64,000 bases of DNA. It comes from Chlorella sorokiniana (taxonomy: Eukaryota; Chlorophyta; Trebouxiophyceae; Chlorellales; Chlorellaceae). Position 1 is the first letter of the stretch; each line of letters starts with the position of its first letter. The translations under genes and the position numbers were made by a program. The DNA lies in contig CP084615.1 in the NCBI GenBank assembly GCA_025917655.1, positions 2,108,001 to 2,172,000 of the forward strand, in the 5' to 3' direction. The notes beneath the pieces are model-generated. The model saw only the letters and a program-made list of their open reading frames with translations, ran no database searches and was not told where the DNA came from. Below are positions 21,001-33,605 of the stretch, piece by piece.

Positions 21001-24000
21001 GCCCTGCTCGCCGCTTTGCTGCCAAGGCTGGCCGCCCTGCCATGCGTCGCTGGCAGGGCGGCAGCCGCTGCGCACCTCCACCGCCGCATCCAGCTCAAAA
21101 GCTCTAGCAGGGCCCAGCCGGGGGCGGCGGCGGCGGCGCCGCCCAGCGGCGCGGTGGCGGCGCTGCTGTCGGGCAGGCAGAGCGCCAGGGTGGCGGCGAC
21201 GTCGACCGCCAGCTGGCTGCCACCTGGCGGCGCCGGGTACGTGTGCACTGCCGCCCTGAGGCTGCCTGCGTGCAGCAGAGCAACCGCGTCCTGCAGGGCC
21301 GCCGCCGCCGCCGCGGCCTGGGCGTCCTGCTGCCCCTGCTGAGCCGCCGCCGCCTGCCGGCTCCTGCCCTGCACCAGCAGCAGCGGCGCGGGCGCCAGCA
21401 GCGCCAGGCTGCCGCTCTCCGCCGTCAGCGCGACCGTCAGCGAGGCGGCCAGCGGCGGCGGCAGGCGCACGGAGCGCCCCAGGCCGGCCACAGCGGCAGC
21501 GGCGGCGCGCCCAGCGGCCGCGGGTTCACCCGCAGGCGGTGCAGAACGGCGGCTGGCGTGGCGGCGCCTGCCGACGGCGCGTCGGCCGCAGATGGCGGCG
21601 CCTGCCAGCTCAGCTCCCAGTCCGTCGCCGCCACATGCTCCTCCGCCAGCAGCAGCAGCGTCTTGCCGCCGCCGCCGCTGCCCGCCGTCCCATCGCCGGC
21701 ACCGCTGGGGCCGATGCTGCCCAGCGCCATTGCTTGGGTGGGCACCTGCTCAGAGCCATCCATGCCCTCCCTGCGAAAGCTGAGCTGGAAGGGCGCCGCC
21801 AGCAGCTCCGAGGGGGCATCCTGCAAATAGCCGGCCGCGGCAGGCTGGGCACTCCAGGCACTGATACATGCCGCAACAGGAAGAAAGCAACAGGCGGAGA
21901 GCGTGCGCGCTGTGCGCAAACAGAAATCGCACAGCCAGCCGCTGCTCACCTCCAGCGTCAGCAGAGACACCTCCCGCGGCTGCGGGTAGCACCAGCGGAT
22001 GCTGTGCCAGCGCGGCGTGTGCCCCTCGCCAGGGTCTGGCCTGCCGCCGCCCGCGGCGCTCCACAGCCGCGCCCCCAGGCCCGCAGGCTTGCCGCCGCCG
22101 CCGTCGCCGCTGCAGGCTTGCACTTGCAGCGGGGCGGGCCCCGCGCCGCCGCCGCTGCTGTGCACAAACGTGAAGAGAGCGGCGGCCAGGTCATCCGAGG
22201 CGTCTTGTTCCCTCTCGCTGGCACAGGCTGCAGCTGCGACTGCTGCTGGCGCGGGCGCCTGCCTCCGTGGCACGGCAGGCTGTGCGGCGCCGCCGCGGGG
22301 CGTCCAGCTGGCAGAGGCATCCTCGATGATCAGGGTCGCCGCCGCCGACACCGCGGCCGCCGACGGCGGCGCCGCGCGGGGGCGAGGCCTGCACGGCGCC
22401 GTGCCCTGCCCGCGGCTGCCCTGCCTGCTGCCCCATATCTGCGTCGCCGCCGCCGCTGCTCAGGGCATCGGCGACGGCGGAAGCCGCCACCACGGGCGAG
22501 GGACACTTGGAGGGGCAGCAGCTGGGCGTGCAGCCCCACCGCCACCCCGCCGGTGTGTGGCTGCAGCATCAGCTGCAGCCGGCCGTCGATGGGGGCAGCA
22601 CCGCGGTGGCGTCGGCGCCAGCCGGGCCTGCAGCAGCAGTGCGGAACGGGGGGGACGACGCCTGTGAGTGTGGCAGGCGCTGCAGGCGAGCCAGCGACGG
22701 CTTCCATGAGCGCTGCGGCAGCTGCAAGCGCGGCAACGACGGCTGCCGCAGCATGCAGGAAGCAGCACGGGCCCTCGCCTGCATGCCACACGGTGACAGC
22801 CGCGCCGATGAGCGACGCATCGGCGGCAGTGATGAGCGCCGCCGCCGCAGCCGGCTCGCCCGCCAGCCACGGCCGGTTTTCCGCGGCGGGCGCCTGCTGC
22901 AGCAGCACAACCGCCTCCTCACACTCCACCTCCACCGCGGCGGCGCCCGGCGGCGCGGGCCGCCGCAGCGCCAGGCCTGCGGCCGCAGCAGCGGCTGCGC
23001 GGGGGCCGCGCTGCCCTGCCAGAGCGGCTGCTCCTGCAGCAGCAGGCGCAGGCCCAGCAGCGTGGCCTTGCCCTGCAACTGCTCCGGCTCGGGTCTCGCC
23101 GCCGTCTGCGCCTGCTGCGCCTGCTGTGCCTGCTCTGCGCCGGCCCCGCTCCGCCGAGGTCCCTTGCCACAGCTGCCGCGGCGGCCAGCAGCTGCCGGCT
23201 GACTGCCAGGCTCAGCGGGGCCGCCCGTACCTGCAGGCGCCTGCCCCCGCCGCCCTGGCCCCGGCCCGGGCTGGGGCTCAGGCTGCTGCCGCGGCTGCCG
23301 ACGGAGCTGGTCAGGCTGAGGGTCAGGGCGGCATGCTGCGCCTGCTGCGCAGCCTGCCCCGCAGCTGCCGGGAAGCTGAGGACCTGCGAGAGCTCCAGCG
23401 GGACGTCGCTGGGTGGGCTCTGACCAGGCACAGCGGTGGCTGAGCCGTCGCCGCCGTCCTGCTGCCCCTCATCATCGCCGCATGCAGCGCCCCCAGGCTC
23501 AGGTCAGTGCTGCTGCTGCCGCCGCCTCCGCCGCCCGCCTGCTGCTGCTGGCTGTACCGCAGCCGGCTGAGCCAGACTGCCAGCCCCGGCTGCTGCTCCG
23601 CAGGCTGCTCCTGGGCCTGCTGAGGCGGTGGCTGCGGCCAGGCGGTCAGTGTGGCAGTGTCCAGCCGTACCGCAAGGGTACCGCCTGCCTGCCCAGCATG
23701 CTCAGCAGGGGTGCTGGGGCTAGACCCTTCTCCAACCTGCACACTTTTCGCTTCGCCGGCCGCGCGCAGCGCCGGCTGCGGCAGCAGGGCGGGCTGCTGC
23801 GTCCAGCAGCGCATGAGGAACGCGAGCAGCGGGTAGGCTGCGGCGCCGACCGCCACCGACAGGCTGCCCAGCTGGACGGCTGTGTGCTGCCGCCGCCGCA
23901 CGATGCTCAGCCCCGCCGCCAGCAGCAGGGGCTCCGAGAGGAGGGCGCTGCTCGTGCCATCGTGCGAAGACAGGCCCAGCCGCGCCTCGGCTGCCGGAAG

Positions 24001-27000
24001 CTGCACGTGCAGCACGGGGAGCAGCCAGGCGACGGGCTGCGCCAGCTGCGCCTGCAGCACGACAGGGCGCGGCCCTGAGGGGTCTCCCTGATGTGCGGCG
24101 GCGGTCAGCGCCGCGCTGACGCTGCCCAAGCTAAGGTAGGCTTCTGGGCGGGGGCTTGTGCCGCTGGAGGCGCCGCCGTCGCCGCAGTCGCTGCGCGAGG
24201 CGTCGCCGCCGTCGGGCGGCGCGATGGCCGCTCCCGCGGGTCCACCCAGCGCTGCAGGCCGCCTGAGGCAGAATACGCCAGGCGCAGGCCGCCGTCGATG
24301 CTCAGGCTGCAGCCTGCCAGCCAGGCAGGCGACTGCGTGGACGCCTCAGCGGCCGGCGCCTCCAGCAGCGGCACCCGGAAGCCGCAGCGCGCTTCTGCGG
24401 AAACCGCACCCGCCACTGCTGCCAGGGCCGCCGCCTGGTGCTCAGACAGCCGCAGCTGCAGCGACGCAAGGGCGGCTGACACCGTCAGGCCCTGCCCCCT
24501 GTCGCCGCCGCCGTCGTCGCCGCCGCTGGGCGGCGCTCCGGCGGCCACCACCGCGTCCAGCTGCACCTGGTTGCTGACGCCGCTGGCGTGGGGCAGCTGC
24601 CACAGCCCGCTGCAGACGCCCGCCGCCGCCGCCTCGGCCGCTGCCGCTGCGTCCGCCACCGCCAGCATGGCACCACCCAAGCTGACGCGCAGCCCGCTGC
24701 CTTGGAAGCCTGCTTGCGGGCAATGGGGGAGGACCGGGGCAGCCTGGTTTGGAGGGGGCTGGCTTGGTGGGAGCTTTTATCGAAGGGGGTGAGGACCACA
24801 GAAGCAGGCGCTCAAAGGCACCACCCGAGCAGAGCGCAAAGCGGCGGCGCTTCTCACCGCCAGGCGGCGCCAGCAGGGTGCCGCGCAGGCGGCCGTTCCA
24901 GGGCGCCTGCCAGTCCAGCCCGCCGCCGCGCACTTCCAGCTGGCGCAGCAGCAGCAGGGCGGCGCGGGCTTCCACGGCCTGGCTGGAAAGCGCGGCGAGC
25001 TCCAGGGAAGCAACACGGCACTCCAGCTGCAGCTGCGGCGACAGGAGGCGGGACGCCAGCGCCGCCCCCGCCGCCGCCGCCGCCGTCGCTGCTGTTCGCG
25101 ACGCTCCCGCCGCCGGGACTCTCAGGCTGCCGGTCTGGGGATGCTGGTGATGCAACTACTGACGGCAGGCGGAATGAGAGCTCCAGCGCAGGGCTGCTGA
25201 CTGCGCTGCCGCCTCCCGGGCTGCTGGCGGCGCTCGATGCAGCAGTCGGTGCGGTGGTGTACTGCCCATCACTGGCTGCGTACTGCCCCGCAAAGAGCAG
25301 CAGGTTTGTGGCGAAGCCAGGGCGTGCGCCAGCAGCACCCGTCCCAGCAGCGCCGAGCAGCGCAGCGTGCCCGCCCTGGGCGACGCGCTTGCGCGGGCGG
25401 CGCCGTCTGGGGCGGCAACGGCGTCAAAGTACCGCAGCGACACCGCCGCCTGCTGCGTCTTAGCCCCCTGGGCGGCGGCAGGGCTGCCCGCCTGCTGCTC
25501 TCCCTCCAGCAGCACCACTTCCGCCCAGCTGCTGCTGCCGGCCGAGGAGGCCGCCGCTGCCAGCGCCGCCCGGTCAGACTGGAGCCTCGCCAGGCTGGCT
25601 GCGCCGGTGGGGCGCGCCACGCCTGGCCTGCTGGCGGTACCATCCCCGGCCGCCACCCCGAGCAGGTGCGGGACAAGGGCGCGGCCGCCATGCTGCGCCG
25701 CAGGCTGAGCCGCTGCACCTCGGCAACCGCCCGGTGATGCTCGAGTCCAGGGAGGCCACAGCCAGCTGCGACGCAGGCGGGGCAGGAAGGGCGGCATGTG
25801 CCGGAGGGGGAGCGAGGTCGAGTCAAGAGTGGTGAGGACCAAACAGAAGGGACAACAAACAGAAGGGAGAACTGGGAGAGCTGGCAGGAGCCTGGGGAGG
25901 TGGGGCAGGGGCAGCCGCAGGGGCGGCAGGTGCCAGGCTGCCGCCCTCCACCGCCTCGTCGTCAGCCCTGCCTGCGTCCAGCATCCGGCCATCCACCCAG
26001 CCCCCACCCACCTGCAACCCCTCCAGCCGCAGCTCGGCAAACGGGTGCACCCTGTGCGCCGGGGCCTGAGCAACCCCGCCCCGCCTGCCGCCGCCAGGCG
26101 CTCTGCGTCGGCCGCCGCCAGCGCGGCCGCCAGCTGCCGCTGCAGCCCCGCCGCCTCGGCCAGCGAGTTGCGGGCGGTGGCGCGCCGCAGCGCCTCCAGG
26201 GTCTCTGCCAGCTCAGGCGGCAGGTCGCCGGCGGCGGCGCCCCCGGCCCCGCCCGCCGCCTCAGCCTGCGCCTGCTGCAGCTGCTGCTGGTCCTGCGCCT
26301 CCACCACCCCCAGCACCGCATGCACCTGCTCCACCACCACCCGCAGCTCGGCGTACATCGGTACCGCAGGCTGCTCCTGCTCGCCGCGGCCGCTCGCCCC
26401 GCTTCCGGGGCTGCCAGCGGGCTGCCTGGCTGCAGGGGAAGCCCCGACGGGGCTTTGCCACACCTGCGCATGGGGCAAGGGAGGGTGGAATCACCGCTGA
26501 AAGGACGAGCGGAAAGAACGTGAAGAGTCGGGCCAGGCAGCAGGGGACCGGGCCGGGCAGGAGCTCCCGCTGCGAAGGCCCCGCGCGCAGTTTCCAGGCT
26601 CCGGATGACCCGATCTCTGTTCGTATTCGAACCAACCCCGCAGGCTCACCCCGCAGGCTCACCTTCCGCAGACTCCACAAAGGCGGCTTCGTCGATGAGG
26701 AAGTCCCACACCCGGCCAAACACACCCAGGGCCCTGGCCTGGGGCCGGCTCGCGGCGGCCGCCACCGGCCGCGGCGGGGCCTGGGGCGATGCGGGCGCCG
26801 GCGGTGGCTGGCCAGCAGCTGGCGGCGCCTGCTTGATGGGCGTGGCCTGGCCGGCTCCAAGCGCCTGGGCTGGCATTGCTGGCGCGCCTGCCGTCGTGGC
26901 TGCGGCTGCGGCGGCCGCCTCCTCGCGAGCTGCCGCGGCTGCCTGCATCGCCGACACAAACACGCCCGCCCAGCGCAGCTGGCGGTTGTTGACGGCGGCT

Positions 27001-28775
27001 GCAGCAGGCCGGGCAAGGTCGGCAGACATGCAAAGCCCTGAGGAAAGAGGAAACACTGCCAGACCAGCCAGCCGGTGCATGCCTGTATTGCGTGCAGGCA
27101 GAGCAGTGGGGCTCACCATGCAGCGGAGACACTTTGACCTCCACAGACGTGTTGAATGCGTCGCCAGCCAAGTCAGTGCCCTGAAACGTGGGCCAGCATT
27201 GGACCCGCATTCAAAAAATTCAGGGTCTCCCCACCATGTGCTTCGGCGTGTGGGCAGCGCCTGCTGCTGCCCGCATGCACTAGGCCCTCACCTCCAACCA
27301 AGAAAAAGCGGGTAGGAGCGCCGACGCGCCTATCTGCGCGACGCGCAGCAGCGGTTGGTAGCTGTGCGCCGTGGGACCACCAGCCGTGAAGCTGCTGCTG
27401 CCCAGCGTGAGCAGGGTGCCGCCATCGCCGGCTGGGCCTGGGTCGCCCAGGGGGCCGGCAGCTTCCCGCCGCTGCTCAGGCTGCTGGCGCTGCCCAGCCT
27501 GGCGCCTGGAGGAGCCAGGTGTTGGTCCAGGCTGACGCTCAGCTGGCGAACCACGCATTCTTTCTTCAGCCAGGCCTCTGGGTTCTGCGGGTGCACAGCC
27601 AGCGAACGCAGTTGCAAGCCTGCGCCCAGCCTTTTGCTGCTTCAACACGGTAGCCAGGGGCAGCCAGGGTGTGCAGGAAGCTTTGCAGGGGCCCGCAGGT
27701 GTCACATGCATGCAGAAAGATTGAGCGGGTGCACAGCAGCCTGCTGCCAAGCTGCCTTGCAGCCGCACCTGCAGCCCCTCCCGCCAGTCATCCTCGCTGG
27801 TTTGTGTGAGCAGCTGCTGGAAGGTGACAGCCGCCACAAACTGCCCCTCTTGCACCCATTTTGCCACCACATTCGTCAGCTTCACTGCGAGACCGTGAGC
27901 GGGCAGGAAGCGCAGCGCCACATGGCTGAGCTGTCGTGGGAAGCAAGGCAGGCTGGCACAAGAACGACGGATTCAGCGTTGTGGTGGCTCCTGGCAGGCC
28001 ACCCACCAGTCATGTTCAGCCCGGCGCGAAGGGCAATCGACTGCAGCGTGCTCCCAAACCAGCCCCCTCCTCCGCCCCCGACGCTGCCGCCGCTGCTTGT
28101 TCGTCCGCTGCGGCAAGGCCGTGCTCGCCGCCGCCGCCATCCAGCGCTGAGGCGAATGGGGCGGGTGTGGGGCCGGGGGCCTGGGCTGGTGCTGCCGACA
28201 GCACCAGCTCGACGGTGTCCAGGACCACCTGCACCCAGGGGCAGCCGGCACGGTAACATGGTGCCGCCACCTGCACCAGCACAGCGGGAGGGGCCGCGGT
28301 GCAGCGCCGCAGCTGCCGCGAACGCAGCGTCGCCTGCCTGGATGGGCTGGGTGGTCAGGGCGGTCCAAGGGATGGTGATGGACAGGCGGCGGGCAAAGGC
28401 GCGGCGCACATGCACCAGAGCTGCTGCGCCGCCCAGCAGAGGGGCCAGGTTGAGCTCCAGGTTGTGCAGGTGAGCACATTGCCGCGGCTGAACGACACCT
28501 GCAGCAGGCGGCCAAAGGGGGACTGGCACGCAAGGCTGCATCGAATCGTTGCCGCTGCCCCCACTGTCATTTGAGCTTGGTCCTTCTCAACGTTGCAGCG
28601 GATGCTGTGTCAGCTGACCACGCCAGCAGCAACACAGGCGGCAGCGGCGGTGCCGCTCGCAGCGATGCCTGTGCTGCAGCGCACCGACCTTGAGATTGCT
28701 GCCTGCGCCTTCCGATGATCTCTTTACATATTGTCGCAGGAATCGAGTGACCAGAGGGGTCAGCACATACTCCAT
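12824..28775 (-). CDS. VPS13B: VPS13B/COH1-like bridge lipid-transfer protein
   Basis: Giant rod-shaped lipid-transfer protein of the VPS13 family acting at membrane contacts, Golgi-linked in animals; the gene spans about 16 kb with many introns. The N-terminal chorein domain starts MEYVLTPLVTRFLRQYVKRS (exon 28689-28775) and continues VSFSRGNVLT (exon 28338-28498), IPWTALTTQPIQ and VVLDTVELVLSAA (exon from 28228). The middle carries a series of beta modules with a conserved Asn typical of the VAB adaptor-binding domain: LVNRSGVDLLA, AANHLSVPLHLSV, LHNRLPCAVRLLVP, VSNLTGLPLQL and VVHNATAAALDLG. The C-terminus follows VPS13B closely: NPTGLVRSLRAGVADLVGLP, FISGVGLGSMSLVRHTLG-WTLTSISGFSQ, GLLGGIGRGLLGAVGLP, GALELVGAVSAGLA. 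Long Ala/Gln/Gly insertions separate the blocks. At least one base is missing (about 28470, LTLHNLEL). Assignment to the B paralogue rests on both termini; internal exon borders were not all traced. Confidence 0.88.
14335..14389. repeat. (GAGCC)11 pentanucleotide repeat in a VPS13B intron
   Basis: Eleven tandem GAGCC units, nearly perfect, lie inside the intron 14088-14492, flanked on both sides by CAGCA-rich repeats. They sit directly downstream (in gene direction) of a duplicated 5' splice site. Confidence 0.9.
14410..14509 (-). repeat. Tandem duplicate of an exon end plus 5' splice site (VPS13B)
   Basis: The sequence agcggcgctcacccagcgtg followed by tgccgcacc (14481-14509) is repeated with one change at 14411-14439. 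On the minus strand the first copy is the real exon end encoding VRHTLG with donor GTGAGC (exon ends at 14493). The second copy, 70 bases into the intron, keeps the same donor. Use of it would lengthen the exon by 70 bases and shift the frame. Confidence 0.85.
15031..15117. repeat. (TG)n, (GGT)n and poly-G tract in a VPS13B intron
   Basis: A TG dinucleotide run (15051-15079), nine or so GGT units (15082-15108) and a ten-base G run follow one another inside an intron. The tract could form Z-DNA or a G-quadruplex, and is a likely place for copy-number error in the assembly. Confidence 0.85.
17612..17647. repeat. G-rich tract with G-quadruplex pattern in a VPS13B intron
   Basis: Runs of four to seven G separated by single T occur on the plus strand, on the non-template side relative to plus transcription but C-rich in the VPS13B transcript. 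The spacing fits a G-quadruplex in DNA. It lies between the VVHNATAAALDLG exon and the preceding one. Confidence 0.7.
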
Positions 28776-29097
28776 TGCTTGATCCAGCTCCTCAGCTGAG
28801 GAGGCTGCTGCCCTGCCGCACCCAGCGACCCCTAAATATTATCGCATGATCAATAGTGTTGCGTTTTTCAATGCACCAAAGACACGTGGGACTCATACAG
28901 CACTCGCCTGTACTGATGTCGAGGTACGCTGGGCCATCAAGTAACGACGCCTTCCTCTGGAGTTCACAAGATTATCACAATCGTTCTGGTTGGCAATGAT
29001 CTGCGCAAGGTGACCCACCACTTCCCCTTGACCACTCTCTGCTTCCCCGCTTCAGCCGAAGTGCCGCAACTTTGCGCGGGGAGGCACGCCAGCAGCC
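28776..29097. promoter_or_regulatory. Divergent promoter region, VPS13B-like (-) and MED15-like (+)
   Basis: About 320 bases separate the two start codons. The centre (28830-28990) is clearly more A/T-rich than its surroundings, including taaatattatcgcatgatca near 28831, the kind of AT island expected at a bidirectional core promoter. No specific element can be named. Confidence 0.5.
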
Positions 29098-32000
29098 ATG
29101 CCACCCCCAGGGCTGCAGACTGCCGAGCGGCAGCGCGCTCTGGTGCACTTGTGAGTCTGCCTTGCTGCTGCGACGCCCCAGCCGCCCGCACCTGCCACCT
29201 ACGCACGGGGACATCTTCACAGGGGAGCGTCTTCACTCTGTGCGATCGGGAACGCAGAGCATCTGCGCATAGCCCTTGCTCGCCTCCCACATGTGCAGGC
29301 AGACCCAGCTGATGCAGCTGGGGCAGGCGGAGGCCAGGGCGCAGCAGATGGCGGCCAAGGTGGAGGATGCCGCGTACAACCGCGCCACCACCCGCCAGGA
29401 GTACACCAACTACCTGGAAAACAGCCTGAGGAAGGCCAAGGCAGCGGTGCAGGGCCAGGCGCGGGCCGCAGGCGGGCAGGCGGCACATGTTGGAGGCGGC
29501 GGCATGGCTGCCCAGTACGGCATGCCTGCGCCCCAGCAGCAGCAGGTGCAGTACGTGCAGCAGCCCGGCGTGGCCCAGCCCGCGCCTCAGCAGCAGGTGC
29601 AGGGTCAGCAGCCGGCATATGGCATCGCGCAGCAACATGGCATGCAGCAGCAGCACGCGCAAATGATGGCGCAGCAGCAGCCTGGGGGCGCCGCCTACGG
29701 CATGGCGCAGCCGCCGCAGCAGCAGCAGTACATGCAGGCACCTGCCCAGCAGCAGCAGCAGCAGCAGATGCAGTACATGCAGCAGCAGTACATGCGGCAG
29801 CCGCAGCAGCCCGTGGCTCAGCAGCAGTACATTCAGCAGCCAGGCATGGGGCATCCCCAGCAGCAGTACATGCCCCAGCAGGCACAAGCCGTGCCTCAGC
29901 CGCAGTACATGCAAACAAATCAGCCGCAGCAGGCGCAGTACATGCAGTCAGCTTCACAGCCTCAGCAGCAGTACATGCAGGCACCCTCACAGCAGCCACA
30001 GCAATACATGCAGCAGCAGCCCATACCGCAGCAGCAGTATGTGCAGCCTCCTCAACAGCAGTACATGCAGCAGCCTAAGCCTGAGCAATCGTACATGCAG
30101 GCGGGGCCCCAGCAGCAAGCGCAGTACATGCATCAGCAGCTCAAGGCTGAGCCGCAGTACATGCAGGGCTCAGCACAGCAGTACATGCCACAGCAGGGCA
30201 TGGCCACTGCGCAGCAGCAGCAGCACTACATGCCTCAGCAGGCGCAGGCCCAGCAGTCCGCAGTGCAGCAGCCTCAGGCCCAGCAGCAGTACACAATGCA
30301 GCACCCGTCGTACCAGTACGGCGTACCGCAGCAGCCTGCGCAGGCGCTTCCGGCAGCCGCGGCCCGCCGCAGCCGGCGGCTGCCATGCCGCAGCAGCAGG
30401 CGCAGCGTCCGCGCCAGCTCAGCGCCGCTGAGGTGGCCCGCCTGCCGTCCTTTGACGACCCGGCCTTTGCCGACCTGGCCGCCGAGTTCTTCCCCTCAGA
30501 GGCGCCGCAGCAGCAGGCGCAGCAGGCGCAGCAGGCGCCAGGGGTGCAGCCGGCGCCGCGCTTCCCCGCACAGCCGCAGCCATGCGTGGCTGAGAGCAAC
30601 CCGGGCGTCGCCGCTGCCGCAGCGCCTGCGCAAGGCGCCCGGCTCCTGAAACACGACCCGGCTGCCCTGCCGGAGTTCCTGCGCATGCACGCCGCCTTCA
30701 ACCGCCCTGACCAGCGCCCCGCAATGATCAAGGCGAGCAGCCCTGCCAGCCGCCGCGCCGCCCCCCCCCCGGGTTCTCTTCTTCTTCTGTGCACACGTGC
30801 CCGCCACCTGCTTGCCCAAAGTAGCAACGCTCTCATCAGCAACAGCCTGCCAGCTGCGAGCTTGCGTCCTTTTCCAACATCCTGCCTCGCCCTCCTCGAC
30901 ACTCCTCACCTGTCTTGCATTCCGGTGCAGGACACGGAGCGCATGATCCAGTTCTACCAAGACCTGGGGAAGCGGGAGGGGCACGGCCCGGGCGCCGCCG
31001 AGAAGATCATGGCGCGCGTGGCGCGTGCGAAATGGGTGCTGCGCCTGCTGGCGGTGCGTGGCAGCAGGCGGCACCTGCAGGGCCGCGAGCGAAGGCCGGC
31101 GGCTATCTTCTGGAGCCTCTGTGGCGCGTGCACTGCTCTTTGCTGGCATCCTGAGCGCAGTGTTGCCAGCGTCGGTGGCAGCCGGCATGACGTGGTAGTC
31201 CACTGCGGGCGCTCCCTCCAAGCACACACACTTGCACTCGCACCCACACACTCGCCCCCTGCCCCCCGCCCCCATCACCCCCATTCAGGCTGAGAGCCCC
31301 CAATCCCACGTGCCCATCAGCGAGCGGATACTGCAGGTGACGCGCGACTTCCTGCGGGACCTCGCCAACTTCCGGGACATGGTGAGCTGGCGCCTGCGCC
31401 GCCCTTTCTTCCTCTGCCGGCTGACGGGAGGGGGGCCCGCAGCGCTGCTGTGAACACACGTGCTGAAGGAACGGCTTGCCGCTGGGGGTGGGCGCCCGCC
31501 GCCGCTGCAGCGCGCGCGCGCGCGCCCCTGCGCCCCCGGCGGTTTCTTCCCGTGCCTCGCACCACGCAGTTGGGCACATCGCGCCCGCCTGCTGGAACAT
31601 GACAGCACTGCTTTTGGCGCACGCCTCCCTGATGCAGCAAAAGAAGCACAAGCAGAAGCTCGCGAAAAGGCTGCCGAGGTTGCCGCCGCCGCCGCCGCCA
31701 CGCCACCCGCCCTGGCGGCCTCTCCCGGTATGCTGTGGGGGCAAGCTTCAAGCGCGCCGGCTCAACCGGCGGGTGTGCCTGGAATGGTGTTGTGAATGCT
31801 GCCTTTCGCACCGCATGACGGCCAACGACACGCGTGGCGCCCGCCTGGCATGTGCAGGCGGCAACGCGCCCTCCCGGGCGGCTTCCTGGCCCTGCTTGAG
31901 ACGGGGGAGAGCGACAAGCTGCCCACATCCATCGGCACCGCAGGCAGCGTGCCGTCAGCAGCAGCGCCACCCGCAAAGCCAGGCCCTCAGCCCCTCGCGC

Positions 32001-33047
32001 CGACGACCGCTGCGGCGCAGCGGCAGGCGCCCGGCGCGGCTGCCGAGGCGGCGCGGCAGCAGGCGCTGCTGCGTCAGCGCCAGCTGCAGGAGCAGCAGCG
32101 GAGGCGGGAAGCGGCGGCCGCGGCGGCGGCCGCCGCGGCGCTGCCCGCGGATGCGCAGCAGCGGCTGTTGGCGGTGTCGGCGCAGGCGCGGCAGGCGCAG
32201 GAGGCCGCCGCCATCCAGGGCAGCTTCCGCCGCCTGCAGAAGGTGCTGCAGGCGGCGGAACAGAAGCAGCAGCTGGGCCTGCCCTCCTCGGCGGCGGTCA
32301 CCACGCCGCCGCTGCCGCCCGAGGCGCAGCGGCTGGTGGACCTGGACAAGGCGGCCCTGGAGGCGGAGGGCTCAGCCTCCGGCCTCACAGACCACTCCGC
32401 AGCGGTGGTGACGGCGGCAGCGGGGCGGGCGATGGCGGCGGTGCCGGGCCAGGAAGATGGCGATGGCCCGCCGCCAGCAGCCGCCGCCGCCGCCGCACAG
32501 CAGCGCAGCGCCAGCCCGGAGGCGGCTGCTGCCACGGGCGTGGTCCCTCAATCCAGCGCTGAGCAGGGGGTGCTGGCGGGCGGCCGCCCGCCTCCCAGCG
32601 AGCTGGAGCGGAAATTAACGGTGGCGTGCGAGGAGGCTGGCGGCGAGCTGGGGGCGCGTCCTGCTGATGGCGGCCCCCGACCGCTCCGCCCGGGCGCCGC
32701 CGTGGTCACTTGCGTGCCCGCCGCAGCCTGCACCCAGGGCGGCGGCAGCACCCGCGTGGCCGCCGAGCACCGCTGGCAGATGCTGATGCTGCGGGTGGGG
32801 GAGGGCTACCCGGAGGAGCCTCCCACCGCCGTCTTCCCCGCGCCGGCCACGGCGGCGCCAGCGCAGCCAAGGCCGCCGCCGCGGAGCAGCAGCAGCAGCT
32901 GCTGGATGCGGCGCGCGACGCGTTCCTGGCGGCGCTGCCGGCGGCGGCGTCCCCGCTGCACCTGCAGGCGCTGGCCGGGCGTGGCTGGAGGCGTGCGAGG
33001 GGGTGGCGGCGCGCCTGCGCTCGCGGCAGGAGCAGCAGCAGGACTGA
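29098..33047 (+). CDS. MED15: Mediator tail subunit MED15-like, KIX domain plus Tyr-spaced Gln-rich region
   Basis: Coactivator subunit that links activators to RNA polymerase II. The KIX-like domain spans two exons, 29098-29150 (MPPPGLQTAERQRALVHL) and 29299 onward (QTQLMQLGQAEARAQQMAAK, VEDAAYNRATTRQEYTNYL, ENSLRKAKAAV), joined in phase. A long Q-rich segment with regular YMQ units follows, then a middle domain (LSAAEVARLPSFDDPAFADL; DTERMIQFYQDLGKREGHGP in exon 30931-31053; PISERILQVTRDFLRDLANF in exon 31289-31381), an Ala/Gln coiled stretch (31920-32500) and a C-terminal segment with LRVGEGYPEEPPTAVFP and WLEACEGVAARLRSRQEQQQ before the stop at 33045. The intron after MIK (30733) seems to start with GC. 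Frame slips near 30365 and 32845 look like lost C or G. The MED15 name rests on the KIX pattern and domain order. Confidence 0.75.
29725..30312 (+). repeat. QQYMQ-type amino-acid repeat array in MED15-like protein
   Basis: About 16 tyrosines occur at roughly 10- to 13-residue intervals, nearly all in the context Q-Q/A-Y-M/I/V-Q/P, within an otherwise Gln/Pro/Ala sequence. At DNA level the units share cagcagtacatgcag. The pattern looks like duplicated short units kept for the tyrosine spacing. Confidence 0.85.
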
Positions 33048-33605
33048 CGGCAGCAGGCTGCCGCGGGCAAGGACGAGCGCGTGCCGTCGCGTCGTTTCGT
33101 ACCCATGTGCTGCCAAGCGCGGTTAGCGCAGGCCCTGCTAGACTCTATTATACATACCGAGGCTGTAAGTTTTCAACAGCAGTGATCAGATGGCGTCGGT
33201 ATGCTGGAGAGGGCCATGGTGCCAGCAACGCTGGGATCCTGTCAGCAGCAACGTTGGTCCTGTCGCCCGGAGGCGCGTCGCCGGAGGCATGAGCATGTGG
33301 TGCGCCCGCCTGCTTTCTTACTGTGGGCCTTGGGTTGCCTCGTCCCGGGCCCTTCTTGCTTGTGGACGTCGACTTCAGCATGTGCTGGACCAGCTGGACC
33401 GCTGAGTTGTGTAGCTAGATCACCTCACTGTCTGCAAGTGCAAGCTGCTGAGCACCTCTACGGGCGTCGCGCCACAGGGTTTCAACCGCGCTCAGGGGGC
33501 GGCAGGCAGGGCAGGCAGAGCGCTGCAGCCTGCTAGCTAATGAAAGCTGGTGAACTCGGCTACAACAGGCGCAGGTGCAGTCAGAGTTTTGAGGGTTGGC
33601 AGGCG
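33048..33605. other. Convergent intergenic region (MED15-like / PHS1 3' ends)
   Basis: About 560 bases between converging genes. No exon-like sequence is recognised. The PHS1 stop might lie slightly further left (about 33580) if a missing base near 33740 shifts the last frame. Confidence 0.45.

Noticed and set aside
28587-28775. Short chorein-like ORF as an independent small gene
   Set aside because: It ends at a good splice donor after SNLK and continues in phase into VSFSRGNVLT and IPWTALTTQPIQ, so it is exon 1 of the VPS13B-like gene.
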